From JANXSG01 sp038203935 (GTDB taxonomy: Bacteria > Armatimonadota > Chthonomonadetes > Chthonomonadales > Chthonomonadaceae), in NCBI GenBank assembly GCA_038203935.1, contig JBBRDM010000002.1, positions 14,220-78,219 of the forward strand: a stretch of 64,000 bases of DNA. The letters run 5' to 3'. The first letter of the stretch is position 1. Every line of letters begins with the position of its first letter. Below the pieces are notes generated by a model, which was given only the letters and a program-made list of their open reading frames with translations, ran no database searches and had not been told where the DNA came from. Positions 51,111 through 59,743 of the stretch are shown here, piece by piece. The position numbers were made by a program, and so were the translations under genes.

Positions 51111-52361
51111 ATGAACATAATCACAAATATCCTCATAACGTCGCTGGTGTTCATACTAATGATTCCAACAGCGTCATCCGCTCAAAAAGCTGCAGTGAAA
51201 CCGGCCAAACCAGCGTTTCTCAAAGCACGCGGTACGCGGCTTACAATGGCGGGCAAATCGTATCGGAATATTGGGGCGAATATGCCCGATCTATTCCTGA
51301 AATTTCTGAACGGCCAGGATGCCGATGCAGCCGCCTCGCTGGGAAGAGCAGGCGATGCAGGGATATCCTGTGTCCGATGTTTCGGCGGAAGCTGGGGGCC
51401 GGATGAACTCGCTATTTTTGAGAAAGAACCAGCAAGATGGCTCGGCGCTTTCGACAGAATGCTGGCGGCATGCGATGCGGCACATATCACCGTTATTCCC
51501 TCCCTCTTATTCAATATTCAGCAGATGCCTGGATACATTCGCAAACAAACTGGTAAAGATGAGCAGGTGGCGGACTATTTAACTCCCGGTTCTAAATCAA
51601 ATGATCTGGCGGTTAAGTATGTCACCACTATAGTCTCGCACTACAAAAACGACTACAGGGTCCTATTCTGGGAAATCGGAAACGAGTACAATCTGGAAGC
51701 GGATCTCTCTTCTCAGCAGAAAAAACTTCCGGATAACCAGCTTCCAACTTCTCAGCAGATCCGCGATTTTCTTATCCAGATGGCGACACTGATAAAGCGT
51801 CTCGATAAGAATCATCTGGTGACATCCGGCAATGCAGACATGCGCCCGGCAGCCTGGCACCTTCGACAGCAGATGCTTAATTTTCGTGATTCCAAAACTC
51901 CGAAAGACTATCCGATGGACTGGAGCCGAGATCTGTACGAACAGTATGTCACGATGCTGCAGTTTTTCAATCCTGCACCTCTGGATATTATCAGCATCCA
52001 TATCTATGGAGAAACTGAGGATGCTCCGCTCTGGATAACGCGAGATGGAGAGCATGCTTTTGAAGTTCCCTGGATTGTGACCGCGGCGGATAGAATTGGT
52101 AAACCGATCTTTATAGGGGAGTTTGGCGAAAAACTTTATGTGGATGGAAAAGAGCAGGATGGCAAGTGGGACAGCGATCTGATGCAGAGGATTCAGGATG
52201 GGGGAGGCCCGCTCTCGCTCATTTGGTCGTGGGAGTATAGCTCCGATGATCCGGGGCAGGCACTCTATGCCCTGACGGCAGCACATACTCCAGAAATGAT
52301 CACCCGCCTCACCACTGCAAACACGGCGCTTAAAATTTTGGCCGCAGCCAGGCCGCAGTGA
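51111..52361 (+). CDS. Secreted GH5-like glycoside hydrolase (cellulase/mannanase fold)
   Basis: 416 aa with a signal peptide (TSLVFILMIPTASSAQ). The TIM barrel is of the GH5/clan A type: YRNIGANMPDLFLKFL, GDAGISCVRCFGGSWG, HITVIPSLLFNI, YRVLFWEIGNEYN (acid/base Glu in the N-E pair near residue 192), IISIHIYG and KPIFIGEFGEKL (nucleophile Glu near 337), SLIWSWEYSSDDPG. Extracellular beta-mannan or beta-glucan cleavage is likely, fitting the GH18 and heparinase-like genes. The exact subfamily is not assignable by eye. Confidence 0.85.
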   Translation: MNIITNILITSLVFILMIPTASSAQKAAVKPAKPAFLKARGTRLTMAGKSYRNIGANMPDLFLKFLNGQDADAAASLGRAGDAGISCVRCFGGSWGPDELAIFEKEPARWLGAFDRMLAACDAAHITVIPSLLFNIQQMPGYIRKQTGKDEQVADYLTPGSKSNDLAVKYVTTIVSHYKNDYRVLFWEIGNEYNLEADLSSQQKKLPDNQLPTSQQIRDFLIQMATLIKRLDKNHLVTSGNADMRPAAWHLRQQMLNFRDSKTPKDYPMDWSRDLYEQYVTMLQFFNPAPLDIISIHIYGETEDAPLWITRDGEHAFEVPWIVTAADRIGKPIFIGEFGEKLYVDGKEQDGKWDSDLMQRIQDGGGPLSLIWSWEYSSDDPGQALYALTAAHTPEMITRLTTANTALKILAAARPQ

Positions 52362-52373
52362 ATAGGAGAGTGC

Positions 52374-52835
52374 ATGCGCGCTGTAGTTCAGAGAGTAAGC
52401 AGTGCTTCGGTTACCGTGAACGAGAATGACATAGTTCGAGAAACTGGCCGGATAGAAGCCGGATTCATGGTTCTGGTAGGCGTTGGGAAGGAAGATACGG
52501 AGAACGACGCGAAATGGCTGGCAGAGAAAATCGTCAATCTGCGTGTTTTTGAAGACGGTGATGGAAAGCTGAATAGATCTCTGGTGGAAGCGAACGGCCA
52601 GGTTTTAGTCGTTTCAAATTTTACTCTCTACGGCGACTGCAGAAAAGGCCGTCGGCCAAGCTTCACGGATGCCGCTTCTGGTGAGAACGGTCTCAAGCTA
52701 TACAAACGATTTTTAGCAGAGCTTGCAGCTTTTAATATTTCGGTTGAAACGGGCGAATACGGAGCCGATATGCAGGTTGCGCTAATAAACGATGGCCCGA
52801 TTACACTACTGCTCGACAGTAAGAAACTTTTTTGA
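52374..52835 (+). CDS. dtd: D-aminoacyl-tRNA deacylase
   Basis: 153 aa, full-length Dtd. MRAVVQRVSSASVTVN opens the family; VLVGVGKEDTENDAKWLAEK, LRVFEDGDGKLNRSL and the signature SNFTLYGDCRKGRRPSFTDA follow, ending with the cross-subunit loop NDGPITLLLDS. Dtd removes D-amino acids (and glycine) mischarged on tRNA. The usual S-Q-F-T-L reads S-N-F-T-L here, a conservative change. Located 12 bp after the GH5-like gene, with GGAGAG upstream. Confidence 0.95.
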   Translation: MRAVVQRVSSASVTVNENDIVRETGRIEAGFMVLVGVGKEDTENDAKWLAEKIVNLRVFEDGDGKLNRSLVEANGQVLVVSNFTLYGDCRKGRRPSFTDAASGENGLKLYKRFLAELAAFNISVETGEYGADMQVALINDGPITLLLDSKKLF

Positions 52836-52853
52836 TAGTAAGGAGCGTTCAAT

Positions 52854-53927
52854 ATGTCCGATAGTAATTTAGAAATCTCCCGCCGGAAACTGCTTCAGTC
52901 CGCCCTGTTGTCACTCACCATACTGTCAGGGAGTACTCTCTCCTCAGCAAATGCAGCTGGCATCGGCGAGGACAAGATTCGTAAGCCGGTGATTCTCGGT
53001 TATCTGCCCTCGTGGAAAGATGTCGATCCTGCTCAGCTGGAGATGGGTCTCTACACGCATATATGCCATGCGTTCGCAGAGGTATCCAAAACCGGGCCGC
53101 TTCGATTTCCCTCTGAGGATCAAACTCGTAAACTGATCAGCGCTGCACATGCAAAACAGGCGAAGGTTCTTATCTCGATCGGCGGAGCCGACAGTAATGC
53201 GGCGCTTTCTGCGAATAAAACGGAAGATCTTGCGGATCAACTGGTAAAAAGGGTCCACGATTTCCACTACGACGGCGTCGATGTCGATTGGGAGGCACCA
53301 GAGAATCCGGACCAGTCTGGCAGAACATCCGCACTGGTTCAGCTCCTTCGAAAACGTCTTCCGAAAGCATTAATAACGATGGCGGTGTCAGCGGACGACT
53401 ACTCCGGAAAGAGATTCATCACGGAAGACCTTCTGCCCTATGTCGACTGGATGAATATCATGACTTACGATTACTGCGGTCCCTGGGTCGATACAGTTCT
53501 CCACAATGCGCCTCTCCCGGAAGTGATAAAATCGATCGCCTACTGGAAAAGTCGCGGATGGCCTGCGGAAAAGCTGATGCTGGGCATACCAAACTACGGC
53601 AGACGAATCCATGCGACTCATTTCGGCGATCCCGCGCCAAAAGGCACTTATGTAGGTGATGAGGTGGACTATATTGAGGCGGTGCGCCTGATAAAATCCG
53701 GCTGGAAACCGATGCTGGATGCGGATGCGCAGTCGCCGTATATCGTTAAGCCAAGTGGAGATGAGATGATAACCTACGAGGACGAGGCGTCTGCAAAGCG
53801 CAAGGGACATCTGGCAATGGTCAGCGGACTGCGGGGCTTCTTCTTCTGGGAGATCACGTCAGATTTCGACGGCAAATCAAACATCCTCGCCCGCGCTGCC
53901 AATCAGGGATGGAATCAGACTGTCTAA
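52854..53927 (+). CDS. GH18 chitinase-like protein (Tat-type export signal)
   Basis: 357 aa. Residues 8-32 look like a twin-arginine signal (SRRKLLQSALLSLTILSG). GH18 features: VILGYLPSWKDVD, YTHICHAFAEV, KVLISIGGA, the catalytic FHYDGVDVDWEAPE (D-x-x-D-x-D-x-E near residues 140-147), WMNIMTYDYCGPW, LGIPNYGRRI and LRGFFFWEITSDFDG. It should hydrolyse chitin or related beta-1,4-N-acetylglucosamine polymers, acting in the periplasm or outside. AAGGAG sits 9 nt upstream of the ATG. Confidence 0.92.
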   Translation: MSDSNLEISRRKLLQSALLSLTILSGSTLSSANAAGIGEDKIRKPVILGYLPSWKDVDPAQLEMGLYTHICHAFAEVSKTGPLRFPSEDQTRKLISAAHAKQAKVLISIGGADSNAALSANKTEDLADQLVKRVHDFHYDGVDVDWEAPENPDQSGRTSALVQLLRKRLPKALITMAVSADDYSGKRFITEDLLPYVDWMNIMTYDYCGPWVDTVLHNAPLPEVIKSIAYWKSRGWPAEKLMLGIPNYGRRIHATHFGDPAPKGTYVGDEVDYIEAVRLIKSGWKPMLDADAQSPYIVKPSGDEMITYEDEASAKRKGHLAMVSGLRGFFFWEITSDFDGKSNILARAANQGWNQTV

Positions 53928-54152
53928 GCCTTCACGATTTACTTTTATAGATTAAATTCACTGCATTTACAGCATGAAATTTTCCACTCACGATGGATTA
54001 AGCGCTGTGAAAAGTATATCATTGCTACAATACCACCATCCCGATTTGAACTCGGATTGGTCTGATTCACACTGATCTCTCGTAGTTTCGTCCGTTAATA
54101 TACAGCAACTACTTACTCTTAGAAAATACTGCAATGATTGAAGAGCCAATCT

Positions 54153-54392
54153 ATGAATAATAGAAAGATAACTTGGGCTTATGTGATTGGGCTATTTTTA
54201 ATGATCGTGGGATTCTTAGATAGTACTGTTTTATTTATTTGGCGTACATTAAACCATCATGACGGCCCGCTGCTAACATTAGGCGGCTGGGTAGTTGTCT
54301 GGGAAGGATCAGCTTCTACGATAATGGCGATGGGAGGTCTAATAATCATATTATACAATGCTATTTTGCTATCAAAAAAATCAAAAAAATAA
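54153..54392 (+). CDS. Small membrane protein
   Basis: 79 aa from ATG 54153 (a TTG at 54138 is also in frame). Two membrane helices (WAYVIGLFLMIVGFLDSTVL and TIMAMGGLIIILYNAILLSK) and a polar middle. No family recognised and no ribosome-binding site of note. Plausible because of its regular helix pattern. Confidence 0.5.
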   Translation: MNNRKITWAYVIGLFLMIVGFLDSTVLFIWRTLNHHDGPLLTLGGWVVVWEGSASTIMAMGGLIIILYNAILLSKKSKK

Positions 54393-54710
54393 AGAGATTC
54401 ACTCCTAATTCTATCTAAGTAAAGTAATTTTGGCATTCATGTGATTTGAAAGGCATATATGCATTTGCTCGAAGGCTTCAGGAGTGATAATCTAAATTAA
54501 AAAGTCTTTAATTTGAAGGATGCTGACATCTTTCTTGACAAAGCAGGCGAATTTTTCTTATACTTATGACTGTGGAGTTTAGTGAACGCCGATAAGTTTC
54601 TCGCATTAGGGGTAGGTTTATGATGCCAAAGTGATTCAGATCATTGATCTATCCACTCTTTTATATCGACTGCGGTGCCCAGATTCATCGCGCACTGGAA
54701 ATAAATAAAA

Positions 54711-54998
54711 ATGGATAAACTAGAATGGGCAGAATTGGTAACTGATGCATCAGATAAATTGCATGAAATAACAAACAGGTTACGGAAAGACGCAGCAGAT
54801 ATTGACCGTAAAATGTGGTTTCTTAGATTTGCATATGGTGGTAAGGTTTTAAAATCTTACGCAGTTCGTTTACGCGAAATTGCAGATAACCTAGATCGCA
54901 ATTCAGTCATCGAACTACAAATAGCAGCTGAAACAAGGAAAACCGAATTCGTATTGGAATCTCTGAGCAGTGAAAACAAGGCAGATACTAGTTACTGA
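54711..54998 (+). CDS. Small helical hypothetical protein (intact copy of a duplicated gene)
   Basis: 95 aa, rich in charged helices: DKLEWAELVTDASDKLHEIT, IDRKMWFLRFAYGGKVLKSY, AVRLREIADNLDRNSVIELQ, RKTEFVLESLSSENKADTSY. No known family. A truncated copy of its last 82 codons lies 3.7 kb downstream in the same orientation (58712..58957). The two differ by scattered, mostly conservative substitutions. Confidence 0.6.
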   Translation: MDKLEWAELVTDASDKLHEITNRLRKDAADIDRKMWFLRFAYGGKVLKSYAVRLREIADNLDRNSVIELQIAAETRKTEFVLESLSSENKADTSY

Positions 54999-55328
54999 AA
55001 TTTGTTAGACTGAATCTTCTTCAGGTCACAATGAATTGTTTGGTTTTTTCGTTTTGGACTAAAATACAACCTAATGTACCGTTGCATAGCGTGCAGCGTC
55101 TCTTACAAATCCTTACGAAGAAGAAAAAGTAATCAAAACCTCTATTTCTATTGCTGAACGAATATTACGGTTTTCTATCAGCAGTCCTCGCAGTATGATC
55201 AGCGGTTCATTCGAGGATTCGCCTGGTGTCAAATCTCCAATAGATGAACGAAAATTGCATTCCGACTGGAGTTAACACCAGTCTGGATAAGATGCTCTTC
55301 AAACATGAGGAGTGTTCCTCGCATTTTT
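54999..55328. other. Intergenic region
   Basis: About 330 bp between convergent genes. No terminator, repeat or gene was recognised. Confidence 0.45.
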
Positions 55329-56861
55329 CTAAATGCCAGATCGTTCATTCAAGAATCTCTTTCCAGAATTACCCTGCGATCCTCCTGTGGTTTGCGCATC
55401 ATGCTGTTCGGCCCAACGAACTATACCACGCGCCATACCGCGAAATACAAAATAGTGGATTGGAATCAAAACATACCAGTAGAGTTTGCCCCAGAAGGAA
55501 CGCGGCTCGTAGTAGGCTGTCTGAATCAGCGAGTTGCCGTTTTTTTTCGTCTCATGAATCTGGAATTCCAGCCATGCTCGGCCTGGCACTTTCATTTCTG
55601 CCCGCAGCCTGATATGGTCCGGCGTATACTCTTCTACCCGCCAGAAATCGATAGCATCTCCAACAGAAACCTCTTCTGGATGACGACGACCTCGCCTCAG
55701 ACCCACACCGCCGAGAGCTCTATCAATGGCCCCTCTCATAGTCCAAAGCCTATCCGCATAGTACCATCCCTGACTTCCGCCAATGCGAGAAAGAGCAAGA
55801 TGCAGCGATTTAACTGATGCCTGGGTATTCACGATCTGTCTATCCTGAAGCAGTGATTTAGCGGGAATAGAATCCAGGTTAAAAGCCTGAGGGATCGCGC
55901 CTCGCTGAGCTCCCGTCCAGCGAGTAGGCACTTCGAGCATATCAGTAGCCTGAATGGCGAGTTCCACTGCTTTACGAAAAGGTGTGAGAGGGATGGGCAT
56001 AAGACGGCTGGCATCATCGTTCTCGCAGACAGTCTCCGTTTTGAGGCCCTCGATAAGCGGAAATGCAAGGGATGCCGGTATAGGCGTCATTATATTTACC
56101 CAGTACGCCGACAGCCGAGGAGTGAGTACAGGCACCGTAATAATGGTGCGATTCAGCCCTCTAATAGAAGCATAGGTCATCATCATATCACGATAAGGCA
56201 GTACGTCCGGGCCGCCTATGTCTAGAATTTTGCCTTCAGTTTCTGGAGTTTCCATTGCACAGATCAAATATGCCAGCGCATCGTTGATGAAAATTGGCTG
56301 GGTGCGTGTCTCTACCCAACGTGGACACACCATAATAGGAAGCTTTTCTGTGAGGTGGCGGAGCATTTCGAAGGAAGCGCTGCCCGCTCCGACAATCACG
56401 GCAGCGCGCAGTTCAGTCACTGGTACAGATCCGGTTCGAAGCAGATCACCAGTCTGATGTCTGCTCCGCAGATGATCGGAGGTTTCTGAGTTACGTCGTC
56501 CTAATCCGCCCAGATAAATGATGCGCTTTACTCCCTGTTCGCCGGCAATTCGCGCAAACTCAGCAGCGCTCCGTTTTTCACGCTCAACAAAGCCTTTTTC
56601 TCCATCTCCCATGGCATGAATGAGATAGTAAGCTACATCGATATCACAAAGAGCAGTGGACAGTGTCTCCGGCTCGAGCACGTCACCACAAACAATCTCT
56701 ACCTGCCCTTCACCGGCAGCATCGGCATTCCAGCGTCCGGCCAGCTTCCTTGGATCACGCGCCAAACAGCGCACGTTGTATCCTTTCTGCATTAAAATCG
56801 GCACGAGCCTCCCTCCTACATAACCGGTCGCGCCAGTCACCAATACTCTTCGTTTATTCAT
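55329..56861 (-). CDS. SDR-like NAD(P)-binding protein with C-terminal DUF2867
   Basis: 510 aa. The N-terminal extended SDR fold has RVLVTGATGYVGGRLVPILM (G-x-x-G-x-x-G), VEIVCGDVLEP, AYYLIHAMGDG and IIYLGGLGR. The C-terminal DUF2867 domain covers about residues 340-490 (GSQGWYYADRLWTMRGAIDR, VGDAIDFWRVEEYTPDHIRL, GRAWLEFQIHETKKNG, YWYVLIPIHYFVFRGMARGI). Such SDR-DUF2867 fusions recur in light/B12-regulated CarH/LitR-type regulons. The fasciclin gene lies upstream on the same strand, 99 bp away across a hairpin. Confidence 0.9.
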   Translation of the reverse strand: MNKRRVLVTGATGYVGGRLVPILMQKGYNVRCLARDPRKLAGRWNADAAGEGQVEIVCGDVLEPETLSTALCDIDVAYYLIHAMGDGEKGFVEREKRSAAEFARIAGEQGVKRIIYLGGLGRRNSETSDHLRSRHQTGDLLRTGSVPVTELRAAVIVGAGSASFEMLRHLTEKLPIMVCPRWVETRTQPIFINDALAYLICAMETPETEGKILDIGGPDVLPYRDMMMTYASIRGLNRTIITVPVLTPRLSAYWVNIMTPIPASLAFPLIEGLKTETVCENDDASRLMPIPLTPFRKAVELAIQATDMLEVPTRWTGAQRGAIPQAFNLDSIPAKSLLQDRQIVNTQASVKSLHLALSRIGGSQGWYYADRLWTMRGAIDRALGGVGLRRGRRHPEEVSVGDAIDFWRVEEYTPDHIRLRAEMKVPGRAWLEFQIHETKKNGNSLIQTAYYEPRSFWGKLYWYVLIPIHYFVFRGMARGIVRWAEQHDAQTTGGSQGNSGKRFLNERSGI

Positions 56862-56912
56862 ATTAGTTTATGCTCCGGCCGTATCGGCCGGCTCCGTACA
56901 ATTTAAAAAGGA

Positions 56913-56950
56913 GGTATCGTGCCCGAAACGATTTTCTCAGACACGATACC
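56913..56950 (-). terminator. Probable attenuating terminator after the fasciclin gene
   Basis: On the minus strand GGTATCGTG (56950 to 56942) pairs with CACGATACC (56921 to 56913), with a 20-nt loop and a following TCCTTTTTAAA. Weak because of the long loop. Confidence 0.45.
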
Positions 56951-56959
56951 CAAGCGATG

Positions 56960-57469
56960 CTATTTAGGAAGAAGTACAGTATCTATCACATGGATTACAC
57001 CGTTGGTGCATTCAATATCAGTTTTAATGACTTTGGCTTTATCCACATGGACTCCATGCCCGGTCGTAATGGTAACGGACTTTCCGTTGACGGTCTTGAC
57101 TTTCGTTCCGCTTTTGAGATTCATAACATCTGCAGCCATCACTTTACCAGAAATCGCGTGGTAGGTGAGAATTGAAATGAGTTTTTCCTTATTTTCAGGC
57201 TTTAGCAGAGTCTCAACAGTACCCTTCGGCAGCTTCTTGAAAGCTGCATCGGTGGGGGCAAATACAGTGAATGGACCAGGCCCTTTAAGTGTATCAACCA
57301 GTCCAGCAGCCTTCACAGCCGCCACGAGTGTCTTGAACGATTTGGCTTTGGCGGCGGTATCTACAATATCATCTGCAGCTCGCGCAGATGCGCCTGCCGT
57401 GAGAAATAGAACCCCGCACAGCATACCGGCCTTCAAGACTGAATCCAGTTTAAAAATATTGAGCATCAC
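56960..57469 (-). CDS. Secreted fasciclin (FAS1) domain protein
   Basis: 169 aa. Signal peptide AGMLCGVLFLTAGASARAAD, then one FAS1 domain: IVDTAAKAKSFKTLVAAVKA, GPGPFTVFAPTDAAFKKLPK (the H1 region), LISILTYHAISGKVMAADVM, TVNGKSVTITTGHGV and CTNGVIHVIDTVLLPK (the H2 region with VIHVIDxVL). Probably periplasmic or surface adhesive. A good divergent promoter and palindrome lie upstream (57531-57599). Context suggests control by the MerR-B12 protein. Confidence 0.95.
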   Translation of the reverse strand: MMLNIFKLDSVLKAGMLCGVLFLTAGASARAADDIVDTAAKAKSFKTLVAAVKAAGLVDTLKGPGPFTVFAPTDAAFKKLPKGTVETLLKPENKEKLISILTYHAISGKVMAADVMNLKSGTKVKTVNGKSVTITTGHGVHVDKAKVIKTDIECTNGVIHVIDTVLLPK

Positions 57470-57530
57470 AATTTACTTCCTTTCGTCGAAGTGAAGAGCT
57501 ATTTAGTTATGCTGCATCACTCTGTCTAAT

Positions 57531-57559
57531 ATTATCACATCTTTTTTTGATAAAGTCAA
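57531..57559 (-). promoter_or_regulatory. Promoter of the fasciclin gene
   Basis: On the minus strand TTGACT (57559 to 57554) and GATAAT (57536 to 57531) are 17 bp apart. The -35 box abuts the palindrome at 57561-57599. Confidence 0.7.
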
Positions 57560-57560
57560 C

Positions 57561-57599
57561 ATTTTGTATAATATTTATGAAATAAATATTATACAAAAT
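57561..57599. promoter_or_regulatory. 39-bp palindrome, probable CarH/LitR-type operator
   Basis: ATTTTGTATAATATTTAT (57561-57578) and its perfect complement (57582-57599) flank GAA. The TGTATA...TATACA core matches the AT-rich operators of MerR-B12 photoreceptors. It lies directly next to the -35 of the fasciclin promoter. Inferred from position and pattern. Confidence 0.7.
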
Positions 57600-57671
57600 C
57601 TAAATTATCCAGATTTTCAGTAATTTAATCTCAATATTATTAGACATGTACTCAAATATGAGTCTGGAAAT

Positions 57672-57700
57672 TTGATTATTCGTGAACAATAGTGTATAGT
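57672..57700 (+). promoter_or_regulatory. Promoter of the MerR-B12 gene, leaderless
   Basis: TTGATT (57672-57677) and TATAGT (57695-57700) are 17 bp apart. The expected start (about 57707) is only 2 bp before the ATG at 57709, so the mRNA is probably leaderless. No Shine-Dalgarno sequence is present. Confidence 0.65.
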
Positions 57701-57708
57701 TTAGTTCT

Positions 57709-58647
57709 ATGAGACTAGAATATACAATTCAGAAGGCAGCATTACTGGCAGGAACAACGCCTTTTGTAATACGCGCATGGGAAAAACGTTATACAGTCCT
57801 TACTCCCGAAAGAACACCGACAAATCGGAGACTGTATACGGAAGAGGACATTGAAAAGCTGACTCTGCTCAGAAAATCGGTAGAAGCGGGACACAAGATC
57901 AGTCATATCGCAAAACTATCGGTTGCAGAGCTTCGTAGTCTGGCGGGCGCTTTTCCAGCGATGGAGACTTCGGAGGAAACAGCGGAGAACAGTGAGCCGG
58001 CTTCATTCCTGGATGAATGCATGCTGGCAATCGACAGGCTGGATGCCGAAGCTCTGGAAAACTTGCTCGCACGGGCTTCTGCTATGCTGGGAGCGATGGG
58101 GATGATAGACCGGGTGGTTGTTCCACTGTTGTATTATATGGGAAATGGCTGGCGAGAGGGGCATGTTCGGATCGCGGACGAGCATATGGCAACCACTGTT
58201 TTACGGACGCATCTTATGCGGACACTCAGCTCTTTTCAGCCATCATTGCCTGCGCCATGTGTTGTGGTATCCACCTCAGCAGGGCAGCATCACGAGTTCG
58301 GCGCTCTCCTGGCGGCGGTATCGGCAGCGCTTCAGGGATGGCGCGTCCTCTATATTGGAACCAACACGCCTGCCGAAGAGATCGCAGGAGCTGTTCACCG
58401 AATCGGAGCGCAAGCGGTCGCCCTCAGTATTGTCTATCCGCCTGATGATGCACGGCTGCCGGATGAGCTTCTTACTTTGCGCCGCTGCCTGGGTAAAGAT
58501 ATTCCCATTTTGATTGGCGGCCGTAACACAACTGCTTATAAGGATACGCTGACCGCGATTCGCGCACGACTGCCCGTTAACCTGCATGGCCTGCGTATGG
58601 AACTTGAAGCAATACAATCCGGTTCAAAACTTTTGAAAAGTGAATAG
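57709..58647 (+). CDS. MerR-family regulator with B12-binding domain (CarH/LitR-like)
   Basis: 312 aa. The MerR helix-turn-helix is YTIQKAALLAGTTPFVIRAW, EKRYTVLTPERTPTNRRLYT, LTLLRKSVEAGHKISHIAKL. The middle helical B12-binding-2 domain has the light-sensor pattern W-x-x-G-x-x-x-x-A-x-E-H (WREGHVRIADEHMATTVLRT, from residue 147). The Rossmann B12 domain has STSAGQHHEFGALLAAVSAA with the lower-ligand-type His (GQHHEFG, about 192) and VALSIVYPPDDARLPDELLT. Such proteins repress in the dark with adenosylcobalamin and release DNA in light. Divergent from fasciclin; likely regulates it and the SDR-DUF2867 gene. Confidence 0.93.
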   Translation: MRLEYTIQKAALLAGTTPFVIRAWEKRYTVLTPERTPTNRRLYTEEDIEKLTLLRKSVEAGHKISHIAKLSVAELRSLAGAFPAMETSEETAENSEPASFLDECMLAIDRLDAEALENLLARASAMLGAMGMIDRVVVPLLYYMGNGWREGHVRIADEHMATTVLRTHLMRTLSSFQPSLPAPCVVVSTSAGQHHEFGALLAAVSAALQGWRVLYIGTNTPAEEIAGAVHRIGAQAVALSIVYPPDDARLPDELLTLRRCLGKDIPILIGGRNTTAYKDTLTAIRARLPVNLHGLRMELEAIQSGSKLLKSE

Positions 58648-58711
58648 GCTTATGTATCGCTGCAATCCTCCCGGTATAAATCAGCGACAGCTATTGTAAA
58701 ATGCATACTTA

Positions 58712-58957
58712 TTGCATGAAGTAACAAACTGGTTAAGGAAAGACACAGATGATATTGACCGTAAAATGTGGTTTCTTAGATTTGCATATGGCGGTAAAGT
58801 TTTAAAATCTCATGCAGTTCGTTTACGCGAGATTGCAGATGACCTTGATCGCAATTCTGTCGTAGAATTGCAAATAGCAGCCGAACGAAGGAAAACTGAA
58901 TTCGTATTGAAATCTCTGAGTAGTGAAAATGAGGCAGATACTAGTAATTGGGATTAG
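58712..58957 (+). pseudogene. Truncated duplicate of the gene at 54711..54998
   Basis: From TTG 58712 the frame encodes LHEVTNWLRKDTDDIDRKMW, FLRFAYGGKVLKSHAVRLRE, NSVVELQIAAERRKTEFVLK and SLSSENEADTSNWD. It matches residues 15-95 of the protein at 54711 nearly throughout. The first 14 codons and the upstream region do not match, and no good start is present. A same-orientation, 5'-truncated copy. Confidence 0.7.
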
Positions 58958-58975
58958 TCCAGCTTGAACTCGATT

Positions 58976-59291
58976 GAGAATTTTACAGGTATTGGTCCCT
59001 TCGGTATCGGGTGGCAGGATGCCTACGATATCCGGATGGAGGAGGCGCAGGGTGCCGATGAGACAGACTATGATCCCATTGCCGCGGCCACCGATACCAA
59101 CTTTACCAACCGCACGGATTTCTTCGGGCAAAAGATGAAATACCACCGGGATGCAAAAGTCTCTACAGCCCGCCTGCCTTCCTCTTCGATGAGATAAGCA
59201 GTAACTACAACGCTGCCCTTGTGAGCTGCCCCATCTCACCCGCAAACGATACCGACAAGGGTATGGACGGCACAATTAAGCACTTTACGGC
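58976..59291 (+). pseudogene. Decayed gene fragment, copy 1 of a duplicated family
   Basis: Frame ENFTGIGPFGIGWQDAYDIR, MEEAQGADETDYDPIAAATD, TNFTNRTDFFGQKMKYHRDA, then after a 1-nt loss YSPPAFLFDEISSNYNAALV, SCPISPANDTDKGMDGTIKH. It matches copy 2 (61651..61962). Most base differences between the copies fall in the third codon position of this plus-strand frame, so the frame was once protein-coding. The protein family is unknown. The fragment is cut by the IS3 sequence starting at 59292. Confidence 0.65.
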
Positions 59292-59702
59292 CTGGTTCTT
59301 TCTGCCCTGGAGCTGGCTATCATAAGCAGACGACCTACTTCCGAACTGCTTTGTCACCGTGATATAGGCAGCCAGTACGCCAGTGGTGTTTATCGACAAA
59401 AGCTCAAAAAAGCAGGGATCGTGTACAGTATGAGCCACAAAGGGAACTGTTGGGACAACGCACCTACAGAGAGTTTCTTTGCCAGTCTCAAAAAGGAGCT
59501 GGTATATGGTTCAACGTATATTATAAAAGAACAAGCTCGTGCTGCAATCTTCAACTGGATTGAAATCTGGTACAACAGAATACGCCTGCATTCAACCCTT
59601 GGATATCAGAGTCCGGTAGAATTTGAGAAACGACATCGACAACGGCATCAAACTGAAGCGATAGCCGCTTAACCTCCTGTACATAAAAACGGGGGAGGAC
59701 TA
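59292..59702 (+). mobile_element. IS3-family remnant: C-terminal part of transposase and right end
   Basis: An open frame from 59292 to the stop at 59670 encodes LVLSALELAIISRRPTSELL, CHRDIGSQYASGVYRQKLKK, SHKGNCWDNAPTESFFASLK, YNRIRLHSTLGYQSPVEFEK. This is the C-terminal DDE region of IS3 OrfB, with the second D (HRD) and the E (TESFF). OrfA, the first D and the left end are missing. A terminal-repeat-like TGTACATAAAAACGGGGGAG begins at 59679. Immobile remnant. Confidence 0.88.
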
Positions 59703-59743
59703 CCGTTCATGTAAAGTCTTATAAATGTTTCTAGAGGTAATAA

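Noticed and set aside
50881..51114. 77-codon plus-strand frame
   Set aside because: It is the three tandem repeats read as protein; no independent coding evidence.
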